A stretch of 64,000 nucleotides of DNA. It comes from Streptomyces griseus. Lineage in GTDB: Bacteria; Actinomycetota; Actinomycetes; Streptomycetales; Streptomycetaceae. The stretch spans positions 36,177-100,176 of the forward strand of contig NZ_UAVD01000003.1 in the NCBI RefSeq assembly GCF_900460065.1. Reading direction: 5' to 3'. The translations under genes and the position numbers were made by a program. The notes below the pieces were generated by a model. That model was not told the DNA's origin. It made no database searches and was given only the letters and a program-made list of their open reading frames with translations. Shown piece after piece: positions 59,230-64,000 of the stretch (position 1 is the stretch's first letter; the number at the start of each line of letters is the position of its first letter).

Positions 59230-59951
59230 CCGGCACCGCCTCTCCCCCGCCCGGGCTGCGGGACTTCTACGAGAACCCGGCCGTCCCCGTCGCCTCGGGC
59301 GACGGGCGCACCCTGCGGCAGGCCCGGCTGCTGGCCGACGCGCTGGGCGCGCCGGGGCAGGTGATCCTCGACGTCGGGTGCGGCGACGGCACGGCGGCGG
59401 CCACGGCGGCCCCGATCCTCGCCGGTCACCGGCTGATCGGCGTCGACTGGTCCCAGGACGCGCTGCGCCGGGCCCGGCCCCGGATGGGCCATGTGGTGCG
59501 CGGTGAGCTGGAGCACGGCGGGCTGCCGCTGGCCGACGGGTGCGCGGACGCGGTGCTGTTCAGCGAGATCCTGGAGCATCTGGTCGACCCGGACCAGGCG
59601 CTGGACGAGCTGCGGCGGGTGCTGCGGCCCGGCGGCCATCTGATGCTGTCCACCCCGAACCTGGCGGCCTGGTACAACCGGGCGCTGCTGCTCGCCGGGG
59701 TGCAGCCGGTGTTCTCGGAGGTCAGCCTGCGCGGCATCCACGGCCGCCCCGGTTCCGAGGTGGTCGGGCACCTGCGGCTGTACACCGCCCGAGCCCTGCG
59801 CTCGTTCCTGGCGGCCTCGGGCTTCGACGACGTGAGGATCACGGGCGCCCCCTTCCACGGAGTGCCGCGTCCGCTGCGGCTGCTGGACCGGGCGGCGTGC
59901 TCGGTGCCCGGGGCCGCCTCCATCCTGCTGGCCCACGCGCGACGGAGGTAG
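59226..59951 (+). CDS. Class I SAM methyltransferase (glycan block, second copy)
   Basis: Protein of 241 residues, ATG 59226 overlapping the previous stop. SAM motif I ILDVGCGDGTAAAT, then IGVDWSQDALRRAR, and DAVLFSEILEHLVDPDQALDELRRVLRPGGHLMLSTPN, the methyltransferase_11 pattern. The Asn-Leu-Ala-Ala-Trp-Tyr-Asn sequence after motif III and the helix LRSFLAASGFDDV resemble O-methyltransferases of lipid-linked sugars. It follows the condensation-like gene directly and is followed after four bases by the DMT-like gene. Confidence 0.88.
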   Translation: MTGTASPPPGLRDFYENPAVPVASGDGRTLRQARLLADALGAPGQVILDVGCGDGTAAATAAPILAGHRLIGVDWSQDALRRARPRMGHVVRGELEHGGLPLADGCADAVLFSEILEHLVDPDQALDELRRVLRPGGHLMLSTPNLAAWYNRALLLAGVQPVFSEVSLRGIHGRPGSEVVGHLRLYTARALRSFLAASGFDDVRITGAPFHGVPRPLRLLDRAACSVPGAASILLAHARRR

Positions 59952-59955
59952 CGCG

Positions 59956-60849
59956 ATGTGGTGGGGTGTCGGCGCGGCGCTGGTCGCCAACGCGCTGTAC
60001 AGCGTGGGGTTCGTGGTGGAGAAGCGGGCCCTGGGCTCGCTGCCCGCGCTCTCGGCGGGCCGGCCGCTGCGGGTGGTCCGGGTGCTGCTGACCAGTCCGC
60101 TGTGGATCGTCGGCGCGCTGGCGCTGGCGGCCGGGTTCGGGGCCCAGCTGATCGTCTACCGGGCGCTGCCGATCGCGGCCGCGCAGGGCATCTTCGTCTC
60201 CGGTCTGGTGCTGCTTCTGCTGTTGTCGTCGGCGGTGCTCGGCGAGGAGTCGACGGGTCGCGAACGCTACGCGCTCGGCGGGGTGCTGGTCGCCCTGCTG
60301 ATGGTCGTCGCCTCGGTGCGCGAGGGCGAGGACGTGGTGAGCGGCGGCGCACCGTGGGCCGTGGTGCTCCTCGTCTGCGTGCCCGCGCTGGGTGCGGGCG
60401 TCTGGCTGTACGTACGGGTCGAGAGCCGGGCGGCCAAACGGCACCGGGTCCCGACCAGCGGCATCGGGTACGGGGTGGCGGTGGGCCTGCTCTACGGGGT
60501 CAGCTCGCTGGCCATCAAGGGCACCTCCAGCCGTCTGACCGGCACCGGTCCGGGCGAGGCCGCGCTGTCGCTGCTGGCGTCCCCCTATCCGTATCTCCTG
60601 CTGTTCACCGCGGGCGCCGGTCTGGTGATGTCGCAGACGGCGTTGCAGCGTTGCCGGGCCTCCCTCATCGTGCCGGTGTGCACCACGGTGACCAGCCTGT
60701 TCACCGCGGTCCTCGGGACGCTCGCCTTCGGCGAGACGCTTCCCGAGGATCCGCTCCTGCTGGCCCTGCGGGTGGGCGGCACCGCGCTCGCCCTCTCCGT
60801 CCTGCTGGCCATGCCGCGCCACGATCCCCGCCCGACGGTCCCGTCCTGA
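59956..60849 (+). CDS. DMT (EamA-like) multi-helix membrane protein
   Basis: Protein of 297 residues with nine or ten membrane helices and two internally related halves; the second begins YGVAVGLLYGVSSLAIKGTS. Segments such as QLIVYRALPIAAAQGIFVSGLVLLLLLSSAVLGEE and QTALQRCRASLIVPVCTTVTSLFTAVLGTLAFGE match the EamA/DMT type, where paired helices form a nucleotide-sugar, lipid or metabolite transporter. In this block it may move a lipid-linked intermediate or precursor across the membrane. It starts four bases after the methyltransferase stop. Confidence 0.85.
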   Translation: MWWGVGAALVANALYSVGFVVEKRALGSLPALSAGRPLRVVRVLLTSPLWIVGALALAAGFGAQLIVYRALPIAAAQGIFVSGLVLLLLLSSAVLGEESTGRERYALGGVLVALLMVVASVREGEDVVSGGAPWAVVLLVCVPALGAGVWLYVRVESRAAKRHRVPTSGIGYGVAVGLLYGVSSLAIKGTSSRLTGTGPGEAALSLLASPYPYLLLFTAGAGLVMSQTALQRCRASLIVPVCTTVTSLFTAVLGTLAFGETLPEDPLLLALRVGGTALALSVLLAMPRHDPRPTVPS

Positions 60850-60941
60850 CCCCGGCCCCGGCGCCGCCGGCGCTCCCCGTACCCCTGCCACCCCCGACCA
60901 CTCCGACACCCCCGACATCCCCGACACCGAGGAGCCACCCG

Positions 60942-61160
60942 ATGAACCCCGAAGACCCGCTGCTGGCGCTGCTGGCCTGCCCGCTCGACAAGGGCCCGCT
61001 GTCCCTGCTGACCGAGGAGGAGGCGCTCTACAACCCCCGGCTGCGCCTGAGCTACCCGATCGTGGACGGCATCCCGCAGTTGCTGCCCTCGTCGGGCAGG
61101 AAGGTCGGGTCGGACGACCACGAGCGCCTGCTCACCCGCCTCAAGGCCTCGGCCACGTGA
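60942..61160 (+). CDS. Trm112-like small protein with only one cysteine
   Basis: Protein of 72 residues, ATG 60942 with GAGGAG nine bases upstream. It follows the Trm112/YcaR layout: LLALLACPLDKGPL, then LRLSYPIVDGIPQLLPSSGR. Typical members have four zinc-binding cysteines (CPxCKG and CxxC-like); this one keeps only Cys13. Trm112 proteins activate partner methyltransferases, and here the stop overlaps the GTG start of an FkbM methyltransferase (GTGA), supporting a partner role. The zinc site seems lost, which is discussed as a finding. Confidence 0.85.
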   Translation: MNPEDPLLALLACPLDKGPLSLLTEEEALYNPRLRLSYPIVDGIPQLLPSSGRKVGSDDHERLLTRLKASAT

Positions 61161-61927
61161 CCACGTTCGCCGCGGCGGTGGCGTCCAGACTGCCCGGGGG
61201 CCTCGTCGGCTCGGCCGCCGTCGCCCTGTACCCGCGCTTCGAGCCCGAGCTCCGGCGGCTCGCCGACTTCTGCCCGCCGAACGGCGTCGCCGTCGACATC
61301 GGCGGCTGGTACGGCCCCTGGTCCCGGCGGCTCGCCGCCCGCTGCGACCGGGTGGTCACCATCGAGCCCGTGCCGCATCTGGCCGAACACCTGCGCAGGA
61401 CACTGCCGTCGAACGCCCGGGTGGTCCAGGGCGCCGCGACCGACCGGGCGGGCACCGCGCGGCTGTGGTTCCCGGAGGGCGACAGCGGGGACCGGGGGGT
61501 GTCGTCGCTGGCCCGCCGCGACATCCACGCGCACTGCCTGGAGGTTCCGTCGATCACCGTCGACGGTCTCGGGCTGAGCGGGGTCGGCTTCGTGAAGATG
61601 GACGTCGACGGCGGCGAGCGGGCGGCGCTGCTCGGGGCGGCGGAGCTGCTGCGGAAGGACCGGCCGGCCCTGCTCATCGAGCTGGAGAGCCGGCTCGGAC
61701 CGATCGCACCCGCGGTCGACCTGCTGGCCGGCCAGGGTTACGCGGGCTGGCTGCTGGCGGGCCGCCGCTGGATCGCGCTCGACGGGTTCGACCTGGTGGC
61801 CCACCAGGCGCGGACGGAGCACCTGGTGCACCAGGGGTTGCTGCGCCGGGCCTTCGTCCCGCACCGGGAGCGGTACATCAACTCGGTGCTCTTCCTGCCG
61901 GACGGGCGGGTCCCGGGCACGTCCTGA
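61157..61927 (+). CDS. FkbM family methyltransferase
   Basis: Protein of 256 residues, GTG 61157. SAM motif VAVDIGGWYGPWSRRLAARCDRVVTIEPVPHLAEHLRRTL, followed by NARVVQGAATDRAGTARLWFPEGD and FVKMDVDGGERAALLGAAELLRKDRPALLIELESRL, the FkbM pattern in which the second aspartate region binds SAM ribose and substrate. FkbM enzymes O-methylate sugars and polyketide hydroxyls. Coupling to the Trm112-like gene suggests a two-component methyltransferase and the surrounding genes point to a glycan substrate. The gene ends the block; the following GntR gene has its own context. Confidence 0.88.
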   Translation: MTTFAAAVASRLPGGLVGSAAVALYPRFEPELRRLADFCPPNGVAVDIGGWYGPWSRRLAARCDRVVTIEPVPHLAEHLRRTLPSNARVVQGAATDRAGTARLWFPEGDSGDRGVSSLARRDIHAHCLEVPSITVDGLGLSGVGFVKMDVDGGERAALLGAAELLRKDRPALLIELESRLGPIAPAVDLLAGQGYAGWLLAGRRWIALDGFDLVAHQARTEHLVHQGLLRRAFVPHRERYINSVLFLPDGRVPGTS

Positions 61928-61986
61928 CGGTCGGCGGGTCCCGCGTATCCTCGGCCCCGGGGCAGGCCGAGCGGAGGATGGCGCAC

Positions 61987-62709
61987 GTGACGGGCAGCAG
62001 CGCAGGGCGGGACCGGGCACGGCCGGACGGTCCGGGGAGCGAGCGGGCGGGCGTCCCGGAGCGCACGTCGCTCAGCGCCCGCGCGCGGGACGCGGTCCGG
62101 GAGCGGATCGTCGACCGCCGCTACCCGCAGGGCGCCCGCCTCGTGGAGCGCGAGGTCGCCGAGGAGCTGCGGATGTCCCGCGTCCCGGTCCGCGAGGCGC
62201 TGCGCGCCCTGGTGGGCGAAGGGCTCCTGGAGCTGCTGCCGCACAGCGGGGTCCGGGTGCGGCGGATGGAGCGGGCGGACGTGGAGCACCTGTACGAGGT
62301 GTGGGAGCCGCTCGCCGTCCAGGCGTCCCGGCTCGCGGCCCGCAGGGTGGCGCGGTCCGCCCCGGCGGAGCCGCCGGGCGTCACCGCGCTGCGGACCTCC
62401 CTCGACCGGGCGGAAGAGGCGGCCTCCGACGACGAGGGGGCGCGCGAGGTGGCGGCCCACACGGCCTTCCACGAGGACATCGTCGCGCTGAGCGGCAATC
62501 CGATGCTGGCCCGCACCATGGAGCAGCTCGGCGGACAGCTCCGGTTGCTGTTCGGGATGCGGGAGGAGCCGGAGCACATGCGCGCCCAGCACGCGGTCAT
62601 GTTCCGGTACATCGCGGCGGGCGACGAGGAGTCGGCGGCGGCGAGCACGCTGCTGCACGTGCGGGACAGCCGGGCCGTGGCACTGCGGTCCCTGTTCGAC
62701 GACGCCTGA
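61987..62709 (+). CDS. FCD-type GntR family transcriptional regulator (amidohydrolase-linked)
   Basis: Protein of 240 residues. GTG 61987 is preferred because GGAGG ends nine bases before it; the earlier ATG 61978 directly abuts that sequence. The winged helix is LSARARDAVRERIVDRRYPQGARLVEREVAEELRMSRVPVREALRALVGEGLLEL, and the FCD domain contains VEHLYEVWEPLAVQASRLA and the metal-type AAHTAFHEDIVALSGNPMLARTMEQLGGQLRLLFGMR...EHMRAQHAVMFRYI. Two inverted TTGTATACCA sites just downstream, in front of the amidohydrolase gene, match typical GntR/FCD operators, so that gene is its probable target. Confidence 0.92.
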   Translation: MTGSSAGRDRARPDGPGSERAGVPERTSLSARARDAVRERIVDRRYPQGARLVEREVAEELRMSRVPVREALRALVGEGLLELLPHSGVRVRRMERADVEHLYEVWEPLAVQASRLAARRVARSAPAEPPGVTALRTSLDRAEEAASDDEGAREVAAHTAFHEDIVALSGNPMLARTMEQLGGQLRLLFGMREEPEHMRAQHAVMFRYIAAGDEESAAASTLLHVRDSRAVALRSLFDDA

Positions 62710-62713
62710 TCTC

Positions 62714-62723
62714 TTGTATACCA
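62714..62723. promoter_or_regulatory. GntR operator-like site 1
   Basis: TTGTATACCA, with the palindromic core GTATAC, five bases after the regulator stop codon. It is the exact reverse complement of the site at 62829-62838. GTATAC-centred sites are typical of FCD/FadR-type regulators. Confidence 0.6.
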
Positions 62724-62828
62724 ACTAGCCGCCACCTCGGTAAACCTGGCAAGGAAAGAGCGCATCTTCTGCACTTTTCCTGCACGCGCGAGGGGCGGAA
62801 TCACTTCTTCCCGGAATCATGACGATTC

Positions 62829-62838
62829 TGGTATACAA
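62829..62838. promoter_or_regulatory. GntR operator-like site 2
   Basis: TGGTATACAA, the inverse of site 1, 40 bp upstream of the amidohydrolase start. The interval between the two sites (about 105 bp, ten helical turns) would allow a loop. GAGGAG lies nine bases before the amidohydrolase ATG. Confidence 0.6.
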
Positions 62839-62877
62839 AATGCTCCCGCTTGCTTCCGTGATCCGAGGAGCCCTCCC

Positions 62878-64000
62878 ATGTGCGTCGAGAACACCCCGCC
62901 CCCTTCCGGCCGGCTGACCAGGCGGGGTGTGCTCGCGGGCGCCGCGGCCCTCGCCGGAGTCTCGGCGGTGCCGGCCGGAACGGCTTCCGCCGCGTCCGCC
63001 CCGTCCGGCGCCCGTCCCGGGTCGCCGGGCCGGGGCGGAGATCTCGTCGTCGAGGGCGGCAGGCTGCTCGACCCCTTGACGGGCGAGGTCACCGAGGACG
63101 CGGTCGTGGTGATCGCCGGGGGTGTCGTCCGGGCGGCCGGGGCCCGGGGGCGGGTCGGCCGGGTCCCCGCCGGCGTACCCGTGCTGCGGGCCCACGGGCA
63201 GTGGATCCTGCCCGGCCTGGTGGACGCCCATATCCATCTCAACACGGCCGCCGAGGCGCGCGACGCGGTCCTCAAGGGCGCGACCAGCGCGCGCAGCGGT
63301 TCCACCAACTTCTACCAGGACGTCGCCGTACGGGAGTTGGCCCGCCAGTCGCCGGAGCGGGCGCCCCGCCTCCGGGCTGCGGGCGTCTTCGTCACCCCGG
63401 ACCTCGGCGACACGATCCTCGCCGACCCGGACCTCGCGCCGCTCGCCCGGCTGCGCGAGGGAGTGCGCTCGCCGGAGGCCCTGCGCCGGGTGGTCGAGGT
63501 CAACCTCGCGCGCGGGGCCGACACCATCAAGACGCGGGTGAACGAACGCGCCGGGCTGCCCGAACAGGACCCGCTCGTCCAGGTCTACGACCACGAGCAG
63601 CTGTCCGTGATCGTGGCGGCGGCAGAGCGCGGGGGCAAGGGGGTGCTCTGCCACAGCTACAGCGAGAAGGGCTGCCACGACGCGGTCACGGCCGGGATCC
63701 GTTCGCTGGAGCACGGGGCGTTCGTCGGTGAGCGCACCCTGCGCGAGATGCGCCGCAGGGGGACGTACTTCACGCCGACGCTCACCGCCATCGCCGGGCT
63801 CGCCGAATCCCCGGACCCGGTCCTGGCCGAGCGGGGCCGCACCTACCTCCCGGTCCTGAAGCGGGCGGTGCTCGCCGCCCACGAGCTGGGCGTCCCCCTC
63901 GCCGCGGGCACCGACTCCTCGGGCGGAACGGTCGACCCGATCGGCCGTGAGGTGGAGCTGATGCACGCCGCCGGGCTCCCCGCCCTGGACGCGATCCGCA
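62878..64000 (+). CDS. Exported amidohydrolase family protein (3'-truncated by window)
   Basis: The frame is open to the window end, showing 374 residues. The N-terminus carries a twin-arginine-like signal (SGRLTRRGVLAGAAALAGVSAVPAGTASAA), so export by Tat is likely. The amidohydrolase metal site is visible: HIH in LVDAHIHL, the lysine in ADTIKTRVN that is usually carboxylated, histidines in VLCHSYS and LEHGAF, and the aspartate in LAAGTDSSGGT. It resembles imidazolonepropionase-like or Xaa-Pro/Xaa-Arg dipeptidase-type enzymes of subtype I. Substrate is unknown. It is probably controlled by the preceding GntR regulator. Confidence 0.88.
   Translation, partial: MCVENTPPPSGRLTRRGVLAGAAALAGVSAVPAGTASAASAPSGARPGSPGRGGDLVVEGGRLLDPLTGEVTEDAVVVIAGGVVRAAGARGRVGRVPAGVPVLRAHGQWILPGLVDAHIHLNTAAEARDAVLKGATSARSGSTNFYQDVAVRELARQSPERAPRLRAAGVFVTPDLGDTILADPDLAPLARLREGVRSPEALRRVVEVNLARGADTIKTRVNERAGLPEQDPLVQVYDHEQLSVIVAAAERGGKGVLCHSYSEKGCHDAVTAGIRSLEHGAFVGERTLREMRRRGTYFTPTLTAIAGLAESPDPVLAERGRTYLPVLKRAVLAAHELGVPLAAGTDSSGGTVDPIGREVELMHAAGLPALDAIR

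Overview
This is high-GC actinobacterial DNA, almost certainly Streptomyces or a close relative. Coding bases favour G/C at third positions, GTG starts are common, ribosome-binding sites are of the GGAGG type, and several families are typical of the genus (DUF5134, DUF305/LVIVD pair, FUSC, TerD, PucR, DUF3068, AftD-like DUF3367 proteins). I see no rRNA, tRNA, transposase, integrase or CRISPR array, so it reads as a chromosomal segment without obvious recent insertions. Two genes are cut by the window: a glycerophosphodiester phosphodiesterase at the left edge and an amidohydrolase at the right edge.

Layout. 1-4600: small housekeeping and membrane genes (GNAT, DUF5134, M56 peptidase, PAP2, HAD). 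4800-7200: a divergent pair of secreted proteins (LVIVD repeat protein and DUF305 lipoprotein) with a perfect terminator. 7290-16280: a ferredoxin reductase-like flavoprotein, a methyltransferase, a cupin, an Asp-box propeller, uracil-DNA glycosylase coupled to a BadF-type sugar kinase, a degenerate CbiX-like protein and a lactonase. 16400-23700: MarR/SDR divergent pair, FUSC exporter with a leader terminator, Lrp regulator, HAD, a membrane Ser/Thr kinase and an aldo/keto reductase. 23780-27090: secreted GH18 and GH16 glycosidases, then a stand-alone LigD-type phosphoesterase. 27125-34900: a giant HEAT-repeat protein, a geranylgeranyl-reductase-like flavoprotein and a winged-helix protein.

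34900-40980 looks like a BlaI regulon. A BlaI/MecI-type repressor is adjacent to an M56 (BlaR1-like) peptidase. Three near-identical operators (CTACAG-N2-CTGTAG) lie in front of a TatA-like gene, a two-gene CNNM/CBS transporter operon, and between blaI and two terD genes. This would link envelope sensing, protein export, ion transport and TerD stress proteins.

41720-48690 is a gamma-glutamylation amine-catabolism locus: permease, C26 gamma-glutamyl hydrolase, FCD-GntR regulator, glutamine-synthetase-like ligase, aldehyde dehydrogenase and SDR. It resembles the GlnA4/GlnA3-type ethanolamine or polyamine routes known in S. coelicolor. The motif GGTTC-N8-ACCTT occurs in both the permease and ligase promoters and is a good candidate operator.

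48790-61930 is a translationally coupled block: PucR regulator and a 50-residue membrane peptide on the minus strand, then DUF3068, GT4, methyltransferase, AftD-like 1472-residue GT-C, HHxxxD condensation-like protein, methyltransferase, DMT-like membrane protein, Trm112-like protein and FkbM methyltransferase on the plus strand. I read it as an uncharacterised cell-surface glycoconjugate pathway; it is the best candidate in the window for an undescribed system. The window closes with an FCD-GntR regulator and an exported amidohydrolase, linked by an inverted pair of TTGTATACCA operator-like sites.
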